From positions 310,001 to 374,000 of the forward strand of contig NZ_BMUG01000003.1 of the NCBI RefSeq assembly GCF_014650075.1: DNA of 64,000 bases, in the 5' to 3' direction. The position numbers were made by a program, and so were the translations under genes. Origin of the DNA: Streptomyces microflavus. GTDB lineage: Bacteria; Actinomycetota; Actinomycetes; Streptomycetales; Streptomycetaceae. Shown in pieces: positions 1 through 8,722 of the stretch (positions are counted from its first letter, which is position 1; each line of letters starts with the position of its first letter). The notes beneath the pieces were generated by a model. The model was given only the letters and a program-made list of their open reading frames with translations. It did not search any database and was not told the origin of the DNA.

Positions 1-6
1 CTGGGG

Positions 7-954
7 CTACTCGCTGACGGCGACATAGCGCTCTGGTTCGTCGTCCGGGTCCCCGTAGTCCTCCTCGGCCTCGTCGCCCTCGACCACGGCCGGGGCGCAC
101 GCGGCCCTGATGCGGTCCAGCACCGGGCCGGTGAGGTAGTGGTGGCGCAGGTCGAGTGAGGACAGGTGGTTCAAGGGCTGCCCGTTCAGCAGGGCCTCGC
201 CGCCCGTGTCGCTGAGGGTGCCCATGGACAGCGCGAGGGTCTCCAGCTGGGCGACGACAGGGGCCGACGCCACGGCGGCCGCCATCTCGTCCTGGATCTC
301 GCTGTTCTGCAGGCCCAGGTGGCGCAGCCGGGGGAACGTGCCGCCCGACAGGACCGGTCCGATGTCCTCGACCGTGGCGTCGGCGCCGTACCACGAACTG
401 CCGAACCACAGGTCCAGCCGCTCCAGCGCGGGCAGTTCGCTCGCGGCGACCGCCCGCACCAGACCACCGGGCAGGCCGCCGGACTCGAAGCGCAGCGACT
501 TCAGCGCCGTATGACGGATGGGCCGCAGCCCCAGCCCCTCCTGGCCGCAGCCCCGGACCGTGAACTCCTCCAGCAGCGGCAGTGCTTCCAGCACCGGCGT
601 GATGTCGCACATGCGCAGCCACGACACCTCGCACTCCTCGCCCACCACATCGGCGAGGAAGAGTCCCCGCAGGGCCGGGAAGCGGTCGGCGTGGGCGACG
701 ATCAGTTCCACCACCGGGGCGAACGGTGTGTACTCCTCACGCCACCAGGGGCCGATGACGAGCGCCCGGACCCGGGCCGTGTCCACGGTGTCGAGGAACT
801 GCTGCCACAGGACGCCGAAGTCCGTCTGCTCGTCGTGGTCGCACTCCAGCCGCCAGGCCACCGCGTCGGCGGCGGGCAGGGGCACGGACGCCGCCGGGGT
901 GTGGACCGGCAGGCCGTGGAAGTGCTCAGGATGCTGAATACGGATGTACGTCAT
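7..954 (-). CDS. STM4015-like leucine-rich repeat protein (copy 1)
   Basis: A 315-residue cytoplasmic protein with no signal peptide or membrane segment. From about residue 110 it has degenerate leucine-rich repeats (LRHLGLQNSEI, LETLALSMGTL, LSSLDLRHHYL), the pattern of the STM4015 family, whose function is unknown to me. It is the second gene of a two-gene operon: its ATG lies 6 bp after the stop of its paralogue (961-1920), with GAGGTG as ribosome binding site. The two copies match closely from the PALERLDLW motif onward and both end in Y-(V/T)-A-V-S-E, so they are a tandem duplication; this copy adds an acidic segment near its C-terminus. LRR folds usually bind proteins, but no partner is visible. 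Family assignment is fairly sure, role unknown. Confidence 0.8.
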   Translation of the reverse strand: MTYIRIQHPEHFHGLPVHTPAASVPLPAADAVAWRLECDHDEQTDFGVLWQQFLDTVDTARVRALVIGPWWREEYTPFAPVVELIVAHADRFPALRGLFLADVVGEECEVSWLRMCDITPVLEALPLLEEFTVRGCGQEGLGLRPIRHTALKSLRFESGGLPGGLVRAVAASELPALERLDLWFGSSWYGADATVEDIGPVLSGGTFPRLRHLGLQNSEIQDEMAAAVASAPVVAQLETLALSMGTLSDTGGEALLNGQPLNHLSSLDLRHHYLTGPVLDRIRAACAPAVVEGDEAEEDYGDPDDEPERYVAVSE

Positions 955-960
955 GACACC

Positions 961-1920
961 TCACTCCGAAACGGCGGTGTAGCGGCCCTCGGCGCCCCGG
1001 TTGTCCCAGGGCTCGTTCCGCTCGGACAGGTCGACGTGCACCCCGTGCGGCTCCAGGGCCGAGCGGACCCGCTCCTCCATCGCCTCGCTGAGGAAGTGGT
1101 GGTGGAGATCGAGCGTGTCGAGATGGGTGAGCGGCTGCCCTTCGAGGAGCGCGGCCGCACCCTCGTCGCCCAGCGTCCCGTTCGACAGGTCGAGGGTCTT
1201 GAGCCGGGCGACGACCGGGGCCGATGCGACGGCGGCCGCAATCTCGTTCTGCACCTCGCTGTTGCGCAGGCCCAGGTGGTGGAGGCGGGGGAAGCGGGTG
1301 CCGGAGAGCAGCGGCGCGAGGTCCGCCACATCGGTGTCGCCACCGTAGGCCGACACGCCGAGCCAGAGGTCGAGCCGCTCCAGGGCGGGCAGTTCGCTGT
1401 CCAGCACCCCGCGGACCACCTGGACGGGCAGACCGCCCGCCTGGATGGTCAGCGCCCGCAGCCGGTCGTGCTTCACCGGCGGGAACACCAGGTCGGTGCC
1501 GCCCCGCGCCCCGAACTCCGTCAGCGCGGGGAACGCGGCCAGCAGGGCCGTGACGTCCGACTGCTCGATCCAGGTGATCTCGGCCTGCTCCGCCTCCAGG
1601 TCCCCGACGAACACCGCCTCCAGCGAGGTCAGCCGGTCGGCGGCGGCGATCACCAGACCGATGGGCACGGCGGAGTTCTCGTCGTACGCCTCGCCCCACT
1701 GGCCGATGATCAGCGCCCGGACCCCGGCCGGGTCGACCGCGTCCAGGAAGTCGGCGAACTCCTGTTCCCAGGGACGGTCCCGGTCGTCGTCGCCGTACGG
1801 CTCCACGGAGATGCGCCAGGCCACATCATCGGCGGCGGGCCGGTCGGCCGGATCGTCCTTGGGCTGGAAGTCGACGGCCGGAAGGCCGCCGAACGCTTGC
1901 AGATGCTCCGCACCGTACAT
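961..1920 (-). CDS. STM4015-like leucine-rich repeat protein (copy 2)
   Basis: A 319-residue paralogue of the downstream gene with the same layout: an N-terminal segment with acidic stretches, then leucine-rich repeats (FPRLHHLGLRNSEVQ, LKTLDLSNGTL, LDTLDLHHHFL). The frame stays open far upstream, but the ATG at 1920 is chosen because AGGAG lies 8 nt before it and homology with the paralogue starts there (MYGAEHLQAF versus the other copy's QHPEHFHGL). It is promoter-proximal in the two-gene operon. A RecA-NDp-like box (1962-1984) lies about 42 bp upstream, so DNA-damage-type control is plausible. Molecular function is not recognised beyond the LRR fold. Confidence 0.8.
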   Translation of the reverse strand: MYGAEHLQAFGGLPAVDFQPKDDPADRPAADDVAWRISVEPYGDDDRDRPWEQEFADFLDAVDPAGVRALIIGQWGEAYDENSAVPIGLVIAAADRLTSLEAVFVGDLEAEQAEITWIEQSDVTALLAAFPALTEFGARGGTDLVFPPVKHDRLRALTIQAGGLPVQVVRGVLDSELPALERLDLWLGVSAYGGDTDVADLAPLLSGTRFPRLHHLGLRNSEVQNEIAAAVASAPVVARLKTLDLSNGTLGDEGAAALLEGQPLTHLDTLDLHHHFLSEAMEERVRSALEPHGVHVDLSERNEPWDNRGAEGRYTAVSE

Positions 1921-1961
1921 CGCACTGAACTCCTGGTCCTGGGGACGGCTGATGTCCGCAA

Positions 1962-1984
1962 GGTTTATCAAGCCGCACTGACAA
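1962..1984 (-). promoter_or_regulatory. RecA-NDp-like promoter box, leftward
   Basis: On the minus strand: TTGTCAGTG, 8 nt, then TAAACC. The first element matches the actinobacterial RecA-NDp (LexA-independent, PafBC-type) consensus TTGTCRGTG-N8-TANNNT exactly. The second element lacks only the final T. It would start transcription about 35 nt before the STM4015-like operon. Confidence 0.5.
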
Positions 1985-2045
1985 CGCCGCGACCGGGACG
2001 GCCCCGAGCCCGCCGGCACCCCTCCGAGCCTGCGGGGAGGGCCCG

Positions 2046-2068
2046 TTGTCAGACCCTGCCCGTAGCGT
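2046..2068 (+). promoter_or_regulatory. RecA-NDp-like promoter box, rightward
   Basis: TTGTCAGAC, 8 nt, then TAGCGT. This fits TTGTCRGTG-N8-TANNNT with two mismatches in the first block and a perfect second block. It lies about 49 bp before the GTG at 2117. With the opposed box at 1962-1984 it makes a 9-bp inverted repeat (CTGACAACG / CGTTGTCAG) that could be mistaken for a single operator. Confidence 0.55.
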
Positions 2069-2116
2069 TTTTCCCATGGTCGGCACAGCGGGTGCCGCGA
2101 CCGAGGGGAGACGTCT

Positions 2117-2443
2117 GTGTACCGGCAGGGCGATGTACTGATCATGGCGCTGGAGGAGTCGGCCGTGCCCGCCCCCTTCCTCAAGGCCTCGGGCGAACTG
2201 CGCGACGGGCGGGGGCGCCTGGTGCTCGCGCTGGGGGAGGTGACCGGGCACGCGCACGCCGTGCAGGGGCCCGGCCGGCTGATCCGGGAGGCGGGACCGT
2301 TCGGCCCGATGCTGCTCCATCTCCCCGAGGGCGGGCGGGTGGTGCACGAGGAGCACGCCACGATCGCGCTGCCGCAGGGCTGGTTCCGGGTGGTGCGCCA
2401 GCGGGAGTACGCGCCCGGCGCGATCCGCATCGTCGCGGACTGA
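2117..2443 (+). CDS. small conserved protein paired with DUF6745 gene
   Basis: A 108-residue protein beginning MYRQGDVLIMALEE, from a GTG with GGGGAG six nucleotides upstream. Small proteins starting with this RQGDVL motif recur in actinobacteria and other bacteria next to DUF6745-type genes; I know no assigned activity. The sequence looks like a compact beta-rich domain with GEVTGHAHAV and a closing arginine-rich strand, and has no membrane segment or cysteine pair. It is 97 bp upstream of the DUF6745 gene and likely co-transcribed from the RecA-NDp-like promoter at 2046. The conserved pairing suggests the two proteins work together. Confidence 0.7.
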   Translation: MYRQGDVLIMALEESAVPAPFLKASGELRDGRGRLVLALGEVTGHAHAVQGPGRLIREAGPFGPMLLHLPEGGRVVHEEHATIALPQGWFRVVRQREYAPGAIRIVAD

Positions 2444-2540
2444 CCGGGACCGGAGCCGCCGGCCGCCTGCGGCCGCCACGGCGGACCACCGGCACAGAAG
2501 ACAGACATCAGACCGAGCACAGCAGGGGACGGGACAACCG

Positions 2541-3542
2541 ATGCAGCACGTGAATTCCTGGCGGGACGTGGCGGCGGCGACCGGCGCGGCGGACCGGGCG
2601 GCCGCCGAGGAGGGCGTGCGGCGCGCCTACCGCACCGCCGGACTCGCCGAGCCCGAGCAGATCGTCTGGGCCCCATCGCCCCGGGCCGCCGTCGAAGCCG
2701 TCGAGAAGCTGGCCGACGCCGGACGGTCGGTGCGCGAAGAGGTCCGCACCCGGCCGTGGGCCGAGGAGCGCCGCCGCATGTACGACGAGCTGGGCCCGGC
2801 GGGCTGGTCCGCCCTCTGGTCCGCCACCGGGGCCCAGCTGTGGGAGACCACGGCCGCGCTCGCCGAGCGCATACGGTCGGGGGTCGTCGCCGATCTGGCG
2901 GCGCGGCCGGAGGACGAGGGCGCGGTGCGGCTGGTGCTGCTCGACGCGGTGCTCGGGCAGCACGACGCCGCCTGGCTGGCCGCCTTCGAGGGGCGCGGCG
3001 ACCGCCTCACCGGTCTGGCGGAGGTAGCCCGGAACGCCGGCTGGTGGTGGCCGTACGAGAGGGCCGTGGTGATCAGCGAGCGGCCCGAGGTCCTGCACCG
3101 CGATGAGGCGGGCAGGCTCGACCACGGCGAGGGGGCGGCCCTCGCCTACGGGGACGGGTTCGCCCTTTACGCATGGCGCGGCATGCCGGTGCCCGCCGCG
3201 TTCCTGGCGGAGCTGGCGACCCTCACCCCGCAGCGCATACGGGAGGAGGAGAACGCGGAGCTGCGCCGCGTGATGCTGGAGTACTACGGCTACGACCGCT
3301 ATCTCACGGAGTCGGGGGCCGAGCCCGTCCACCGCGACGAGACGGGCATCCTCTGGCGCATCGCGCTCGACGGGGACGAGGACGTGGTGATGGTCGAGGT
3401 GGTCAACTCCACCCCGGAGCCGGACGGCACACACCGCACCTACTGGCTCCGCGTACCGCCCGCGACGCGGACCGCCAAGGACGGGGTCGCCTGGACGTTC
3501 GGGCTGGAGGGCGCCGCCTACGCCCCGGTGCGCCAGACCTGA
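2541..3542 (+). CDS. DUF6745 domain protein
   Basis: A 333-residue soluble protein. Its features fit DUF6745: an N-terminal helical region, a central segment LHRDEAGRL..GYGDGFALYAWRG, and a C-terminal segment ending in VVNSTPEPDG..YWLRVPP..AWTFGL. Function is unknown. It follows the small RQGDVL protein in the same orientation, and the divergent neighbours are leucine-rich repeat proteins; DUF6745 proteins elsewhere are also seen with LRR-type genes, so this may be one functional neighbourhood. The ATG is preceded by a purine-rich stretch (GGGGACGGGACAACCG). No catalytic motif is obvious to me. Domain call moderate to good; biological role open. Confidence 0.72.
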   Translation: MQHVNSWRDVAAATGAADRAAAEEGVRRAYRTAGLAEPEQIVWAPSPRAAVEAVEKLADAGRSVREEVRTRPWAEERRRMYDELGPAGWSALWSATGAQLWETTAALAERIRSGVVADLAARPEDEGAVRLVLLDAVLGQHDAAWLAAFEGRGDRLTGLAEVARNAGWWWPYERAVVISERPEVLHRDEAGRLDHGEGAALAYGDGFALYAWRGMPVPAAFLAELATLTPQRIREEENAELRRVMLEYYGYDRYLTESGAEPVHRDETGILWRIALDGDEDVVMVEVVNSTPEPDGTHRTYWLRVPPATRTAKDGVAWTFGLEGAAYAPVRQT

Positions 3543-3569
3543 CGCGCCGGAGCCGACCCGGCAGACGCG

Positions 3570-4181
3570 TCAGCCGGTCAGCGCGGCGTGGTCGATGCCC
3601 AGCTCGCGGGCGAGCGCGTCGTCGGTCCAGCGCAGCATCGTGGCCCGGGAGAGCGGACCCGCGTACGACGTCATCTGCACGGCCAGACCGTCCAGCAGGG
3701 CGGTCAGCCGCCAGGCCGCCGACTCCGGATCCTCGCACCGGAACTCACCGGCGGCGGCGCCCTCCTCGATGACCTCGGCCAGCTCCGCCTTCCACCGCTG
3801 GTCGAGGTCGCCCGCCACCTCGCGCAGGGCCGGCTCCCGCAGGGAGGCCGCCCAGCCCTCGATCCACAGCCGCCACCCCTTGGCCTGCCCGGTCGGCGCG
3901 TACCACCGGACCGCGGCCCGCAGCCGCCGCACGGCGGAGGTGCGGCGGGCCAGCAGCTTCCGCAGATGGGCGAGATCGGCCTCGGCCGCGTACGCGAAGG
4001 CGGCGGCGACCAGCTTCTCCTTGGTCGAGAAGTGGTAGAGGACCAGGGCGTTGCTCACCCCCAGCGCGGACGCCACATCGGCGATCCGCACGGAGGAGGC
4101 CCCACGGATCTCGATCTGTTCGACCGTCGCCCTCAACAGCTCCTCGCGCCGCTCCGCCACGTTCAACCGGACTCTTGCCAC
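3570..4181 (-). CDS. TetR/AcrR family regulator
   Basis: A 203-residue repressor of the TetR family. The N-terminal HTH spans roughly residues 10-57 (RGASSVRIADVASALGVSNA then LVLYHFSTKEKL). The C-terminal ligand-binding part is alpha-helical with WRLWIEGWAASLREP, resembling BetI-type C-terminal domains. The start is GTG at 4181 with AGGGTGG upstream. It is divergent from the PPOX flavoprotein gene (4354); the shared 172-bp region has a tandem CCGGTCAC repeat and may be its target. A second candidate site is the perfect palindrome at 4843-4857 before the metallohydrolase. Family certain, target inferred. Confidence 0.9.
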   Translation of the reverse strand: MARVRLNVAERREELLRATVEQIEIRGASSVRIADVASALGVSNALVLYHFSTKEKLVAAAFAYAAEADLAHLRKLLARRTSAVRRLRAAVRWYAPTGQAKGWRLWIEGWAASLREPALREVAGDLDQRWKAELAEVIEEGAAAGEFRCEDPESAAWRLTALLDGLAVQMTSYAGPLSRATMLRWTDDALARELGIDHAALTG

Positions 4182-4194
4182 CCGACCACCCTAG

Positions 4195-4794
<600 letters not shown>

Positions 4795-4842
4795 ACCCCC
4801 ACCGGACGGCCTCTCCTCCGTTCAGCATCCTCTTCTCGCCCT

Positions 4843-4863
4843 GTCGGACAGTCCGACGATAAT
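4843..4863 (+). promoter_or_regulatory. palindromic operator overlapping a -10 element
   Basis: GTCGGAC-A-GTCCGAC (4843-4857) is a perfect inverted repeat. It is followed at once by GATAAT (4858-4863), a near-consensus -10 sequence 31 bp before the metallohydrolase start. A protein bound to the palindrome would block the promoter. The nearby TetR gene is the natural candidate regulator, but this is inference. Confidence 0.5.
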
Positions 4864-4893
4864 GAGACGACACCGACTCCCCCAGGAGATGTT

Positions 4894-6102
4894 GTGACCG
4901 GCGCCGACTACTTTGTTCCTTTCCGTACGAAACTGCGTTCGATGCGCTCCGAGCCCTTCGGGGCCGATCCCGCGGGAGCGCGGATGCAGCGCATCCTCAG
5001 CTCGCCGAACTTCGCCGACGGGGTGTTCCAGAACCCACTGGGTGCCCGGACCAGGCCGTCCGGTTCCACGCTGGAATTCGCCAAGATCTACTTTCAGAAG
5101 GAGCAGCGGCTCCGCAGGGCTCCGGCAGGCACCGTCCCGGTCCATGCCACGACCCTCGCCGATCTGGCCGCACCGCCCGCCACGGGGCTGCGGCTGACCT
5201 GGATGGGCCACTCCAGCGTCCTCGCCGAGATCGACGGCCGCCGCGTTCTGTTCGACCCGGTCTGGGGTGAGCGGTGTTCCCCGTTCCCCTTCGCCGGACC
5301 CAAGCGCCTGCACCCGGTGCCGGTGCCGCTGGCCACGCTCGGCCCCGTCGACGTGGTGGTGATCTCCCACGACCACTACGACCACCTCGACCTGCCGACG
5401 ATCCGCGCGCTGGCGGGCACGGACACCGTCTTCGCCGTGCCGCTCGGGGTCGGTGCCCATCTGGAGCGCTGGGGAGTGGCTCCCGACCGGCTGCGCGAAC
5501 TCGACTGGAACGAGACGGCGAAGGTCAACGGGATCAGCCTCACCGCCACCCCCGCGCGCCACTTCTGCGGCCGTGGCCTGCGCAACAACCAGCACACCCT
5601 GTGGGCCTCCTGGGCCGTCTCCGGCCCGGAGCACCGGATCTACCACAGCGGGGACACCGGCTACTTCCCCGGATTCCGCGACATCGGCGCCGAGCACGGC
5701 CCCTTCGACGCCACGATGATCCAGATCGGCGCCTATTCGGAGTACTGGCCGGACATCCACATGACCCCCGCCGAGGGGATGCGCGCCCACCTGGACCTCC
5801 AGGGCGGACGCCCGCACGGCGTGATGGTGCCGATCCACTGGGGCACCTTCAACCTGGCCCCGCACGCCTGGGCCGAGCCCGCCGAGTGGACGAAGGACGC
5901 CGCCGAGGAGGCCGAGCAGCCGGCGGCGTTCCCCCGGCCGGGCGAACCCTTCGAACCTGCCGGAACGCTCCCGGTGGAGACCTGGTGGCGCGCGGTATCC
6001 GCCCCGATGGCCGCCCCGCAGTGGCGTACGGCGACATCGGACGCGGTCCCGGGCGGCGCACCGGTGGCGCGGCGGGACCTCGATGTGGCGGGCGAGCGGT
6101 GA
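4894..6102 (+). CDS. MBL-fold metallohydrolase (UlaG/NAPE-PLD-like)
   Basis: A 402-residue zinc-dependent hydrolase of the metallo-beta-lactamase fold. The metal-binding motif is SHDHYDHLD near residue 160, followed by ARHFCGRG, the HSGDTGY strand with the bridging aspartate, and IHWGTF near the C-terminus. The overall plan (LTWMGHSSVLAEIDGRRVLFDP at the start of the fold) is that of UlaG-like lactonases and NAPE-PLD-like phospholipases; the true substrate cannot be read from sequence. The GTG start has AGGAG five bases upstream. No signal peptide is seen, so it should be cytoplasmic. The gene has its own promoter and palindrome (4843-4863). Confidence 0.88.
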   Translation: MTGADYFVPFRTKLRSMRSEPFGADPAGARMQRILSSPNFADGVFQNPLGARTRPSGSTLEFAKIYFQKEQRLRRAPAGTVPVHATTLADLAAPPATGLRLTWMGHSSVLAEIDGRRVLFDPVWGERCSPFPFAGPKRLHPVPVPLATLGPVDVVVISHDHYDHLDLPTIRALAGTDTVFAVPLGVGAHLERWGVAPDRLRELDWNETAKVNGISLTATPARHFCGRGLRNNQHTLWASWAVSGPEHRIYHSGDTGYFPGFRDIGAEHGPFDATMIQIGAYSEYWPDIHMTPAEGMRAHLDLQGGRPHGVMVPIHWGTFNLAPHAWAEPAEWTKDAAEEAEQPAAFPRPGEPFEPAGTLPVETWWRAVSAPMAAPQWRTATSDAVPGGAPVARRDLDVAGER

Positions 6103-6148
6103 CGAAGGCGAAGCGGTGATGAACGGGAAGCGGTGACGTAGGTGACGG

Positions 6149-6177
6149 GGGAGCGGGCCCTCCGGGCGCTCGCTCCC
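6149..6177. terminator. hairpin after metallohydrolase gene
   Basis: GGGAGCG and CGCTCCC pair around a 15-nt GC-rich loop between two convergent genes. Just upstream there are three loosely repeated GCGGTGA units (6096-6137). The stem is short and there is no T-run, so this is a modest call. Confidence 0.4.
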
Positions 6178-6204
6178 TCTCCCGCCCCGTGGGAGGGAGA
6201 AGTT

Positions 6205-7110
6205 CTAGCCGCTCCCGGTGGGCGCGGGTTTGCGGGCCGGCTCGCGTTCATCGGTCAGCGCGGGCGGCATGGGGGAGGCTCCGCCGGCCGAGGTGCAGGT
6301 CTCCTTGCCGCTGATCACCCCGCAGGCCCGCGCGGAAGCCGGGTAGGGCGCCTCAACCCTGGGGGAGTAGGTGTCGTTCTCATAGGTCACCGAGCGCTCG
6401 TTGCGGGCTCCTCGGGGGCCCTCCACCCTGGCCGTGTCGTCGACGTGGGCATCGGTGATCCGGGCCCAGGCGGCCCGGCAGCGGGGGCTGTAGCGCAGTT
6501 CGATGTAGGTGCGGTCCGACCAGGTCGCGGCGGCCGTCCAAGCCCCGATGTGGCAGCCCATCCGCTGGGAATCCTTGTTCCGGCATTCGAATTCCAGGCA
6601 CTGGGGTTCACCTTGTGCTTTTCCCTGGTTCTGCCCCTCGGCGTCGGTTCCCCCGAATATCCAGCCACCGATCAGTATTCCGGCCACCAGTGCCATGCAG
6701 GCGGATACCGCGGAGATGAGGGTCACTCTCGTGCGGAACGCCCCGACCGGCGGGACGGGCTCGGCTGAGCCCTCGTGCTGTGGGGCCTCGTGCTGTGAAG
6801 CCTCGGGCGGTAAGTCCTCGCCGGGAGCAGCTCTTTCCTGCCCGATCGGGGCGCTCCGGGCCCCGGGTCTGCGGCCGTCCTGCTCCCGCTCGCGCTGGAT
6901 CAGCAGGGCGGTAGCGGGCACCCCGACAGCCGCCGCGAATTCGGTGATCGCCGTTGCCGGCGGCAGCGCCTTGCCGTTGAGGTAACGCTCCCAGGAGGAC
7001 CGGCTGTAGGAGGTGCGTTCGGCCAATGCGCTGAGGGTCAGGCCGCGGCGCATGCGCAGGGAACGTAACTGCGCTGCCAGGGAACCGCGATCTCCGTGCA
7101 ATTCATCCAT
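6205..7110 (-). CDS. HTH (XRE) and DUF2690 membrane protein
   Basis: About 301 residues. An N-terminal XRE-type helix-turn-helix (LRSLRMRRGLTLSALAERT, then SYSRSSWERYLNGKALPP) is followed by a charged linker, one transmembrane helix (VTLISAVSACMALVAGILIG) and an extracytoplasmic DUF2690 domain with cysteines and the motif ELRYSPRCRAAWARI. This layout places DNA binding inside and a secreted-side domain outside, suggesting a membrane-tethered sensor or regulator. ATG 7110 is taken as start; an in-frame ATG at 7128 with AAGGAAG upstream would add six residues. The membrane segment is less GC-rich than its surroundings. Target unknown. Confidence 0.78.
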   Translation of the reverse strand: MDELHGDRGSLAAQLRSLRMRRGLTLSALAERTSYSRSSWERYLNGKALPPATAITEFAAAVGVPATALLIQREREQDGRRPGARSAPIGQERAAPGEDLPPEASQHEAPQHEGSAEPVPPVGAFRTRVTLISAVSACMALVAGILIGGWIFGGTDAEGQNQGKAQGEPQCLEFECRNKDSQRMGCHIGAWTAAATWSDRTYIELRYSPRCRAAWARITDAHVDDTARVEGPRGARNERSVTYENDTYSPRVEAPYPASARACGVISGKETCTSAGGASPMPPALTDEREPARKPAPTGSG

Positions 7111-7203
7111 ATCATGCCTGCCTGTCATGAAATTGGGCTTCCTTGCGCTCAGGAATGGTGCGGACACAGCTCTTATTCTTTCCCGGCCGACGGACGAACA
7201 CGA

Positions 7204-7241
7204 GCGGGCCGGCACCCCGGTGTACGGGGGTGCCGGCCCGC
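7204..7241 (-). terminator. strong terminator of the GAPDH gene
   Basis: A perfect 15-bp stem (GCGGGCCGGCACCCC / GGGGTGCCGGCCCGC) with an 8-nt loop lies 36 bp beyond the GAPDH stop on the minus strand. It also separates the gene from the HTH-DUF2690 gene downstream. Confidence 0.75.
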
Positions 7242-7276
7242 GAGGCCGTGCGGTGGTGCCGTTCCTTGCGCCGGGG

Positions 7277-8722
7277 TCAGACCGCCGGGGCGGGGTACGT
7301 CGGGTACTCCACGCCGGAGACGTGCTGGACGACCCGGATGACCTGGCACGAGTAGCCGAACTCGTTGTCGTACCAGAGGTAGAGGATCGCGTTGTCGCCG
7401 TCGACCTTGGTGGCGCCCGCGTCGACGATCGAGGCGTGGCGCGAGCCGATGAAGTCGCTGGAGACCGCGTCGGGTGCGCTGATGAAGTCGATCTGGCGCT
7501 TGAGCGGGGAGGCCAGCGACACATTGCGGAGGTAGTCGAGGACCTCCTCGCGGGTGGTCTCGCGCCCCAGCCGCAGGCTCAGGATCGCGATCGAGACGTC
7601 CGGCACCGGGACGCGGATGGAGCTGCCGGTGATCGGCGCGTCCAGGTCCGGCAGGGCCTTGGCCACGGCGGACGCGGCGCCGGTCTCGGTGATGACCATG
7701 TTGAGCGCCGCCGAACGGCCGCGCCGGTCGGAGCTGTGGTAATTGTCCAGCAGGTTCTGGTCGTTGGTGTACGAGTGGACGGTCTCCACGTGGCCGCGCA
7801 GGACGCCGTACTCGTCCGCCATCGCCTTGAGCGGCGGGACGATCGCGTTGGTGGTGCAGGACGCGCAGGACAGGATCTGCTCGTCGTCCTTGATCGTGTC
7901 GTGGTTGACCCCGTGGACGATGTTGGGGACGTCGCCCTTGCCCGGGGCGGTCAGGACCACCTTGGCGATGCCGGGGCGCAGGTGGTTCGAGAGCCCCTCG
8001 CGGTCGCGCCACCTGCCGGTGTTGTCGATCAGGATGGCGTCCTTGATCCCGTACTCGGTGTAGTCCACCGACGTCGGGTCGTCCGAGTAGATCACCTTGA
8101 TCTCGTTGCCGTTGGCGATGATCTTGCTATTCGCCTCGTCGACGGTGATCGTGCCCGAGAACTGGCCGTGGATCGAGTCGCGCCGCAGCAGTGAGGCGCG
8201 CTTGACGATGTCCTGGCCGGAGGCCTTGCGTACGACGATGGCGCGGAGCCGCAGCCCGTTGCCGGAGCCGGCCTTCTCGATGAGGAGGCGGGCGATGAGG
8301 CGGCCGATGCGGCCGAAGCCGTAGAGGACGACATCGCGCGACTCGCGGCGGTCGATCTTGTTGGCGCCGGTCGCCCCGGAGACGGCCTCGGCGGTGAAGT
8401 CCTCCACCGTCAGGCCGCGGTCGTCGGCGCGGTACGTCGCGGCCAGCATGCCTATGTCGATCTGGGAGGGGCCGAGGTCCAGCGTCGTCAGGGCCCGCAG
8501 GAACGGCATCGTCTCGGTGACGGACAGCTCCTCACCGGCGATCTGCCGGGCGAAGCGGTGGGTCTTGAGGATGCTGACCACCGACTTGTTCACCAGGGAG
8601 CGGCTGTGCAGCAGGACGTTCACGTCCTGCTCACGGTGCAGCTTCCCGATGATCGGGATCATCGACTCCGCGATCTCCTCGCGGTGCATCCAGTTGGTGA
8701 ACGAGTCGTCATTGACAGTCAC
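7277..8722 (-). CDS. gap: glyceraldehyde-3-phosphate dehydrogenase, long form
   Basis: A 481-residue NAD(P)-dependent GAPDH of central glycolysis/gluconeogenesis. Residues 1-130 form an N-terminal extension absent from the usual enzyme of about 335 residues. The Rossmann motif YGFGRIGRLIARLL follows, then the catalytic cysteine motif SCASCTTNAIVPPLKAM, VHSYTNDQNLLDN and the C-terminal WYDNEFGYSCQV. All catalytic elements look intact. The start is GTG 8722 with a weak GAAAG ribosome site. Long-form GAPDHs are a second class seen in streptomycetes beside the housekeeping copy. It is monocistronic, ending in the hairpin at 7204-7241. Confidence 0.93.
   Translation of the reverse strand: MTVNDDSFTNWMHREEIAESMIPIIGKLHREQDVNVLLHSRSLVNKSVVSILKTHRFARQIAGEELSVTETMPFLRALTTLDLGPSQIDIGMLAATYRADDRGLTVEDFTAEAVSGATGANKIDRRESRDVVLYGFGRIGRLIARLLIEKAGSGNGLRLRAIVVRKASGQDIVKRASLLRRDSIHGQFSGTITVDEANSKIIANGNEIKVIYSDDPTSVDYTEYGIKDAILIDNTGRWRDREGLSNHLRPGIAKVVLTAPGKGDVPNIVHGVNHDTIKDDEQILSCASCTTNAIVPPLKAMADEYGVLRGHVETVHSYTNDQNLLDNYHSSDRRGRSAALNMVITETGAASAVAKALPDLDAPITGSSIRVPVPDVSIAILSLRLGRETTREEVLDYLRNVSLASPLKRQIDFISAPDAVSSDFIGSRHASIVDAGATKVDGDNAILYLWYDNEFGYSCQVIRVVQHVSGVEYPTYPAPAV

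Noticed and set aside
1978..2052. CTGACAACG/CGTTGTCAG as a single regulator's operator or hairpin
   Set aside because: Better explained as two opposed RecA-NDp-type -35 elements, each correctly spaced to a -10-like sequence.
166..2553. Long open frame on the + strand opposite the two LRR genes, ending in the next gene
   Set aside because: GC-rich shadow frame: biased, repetitive composition with no domain pattern, running antisense through two well-supported genes.
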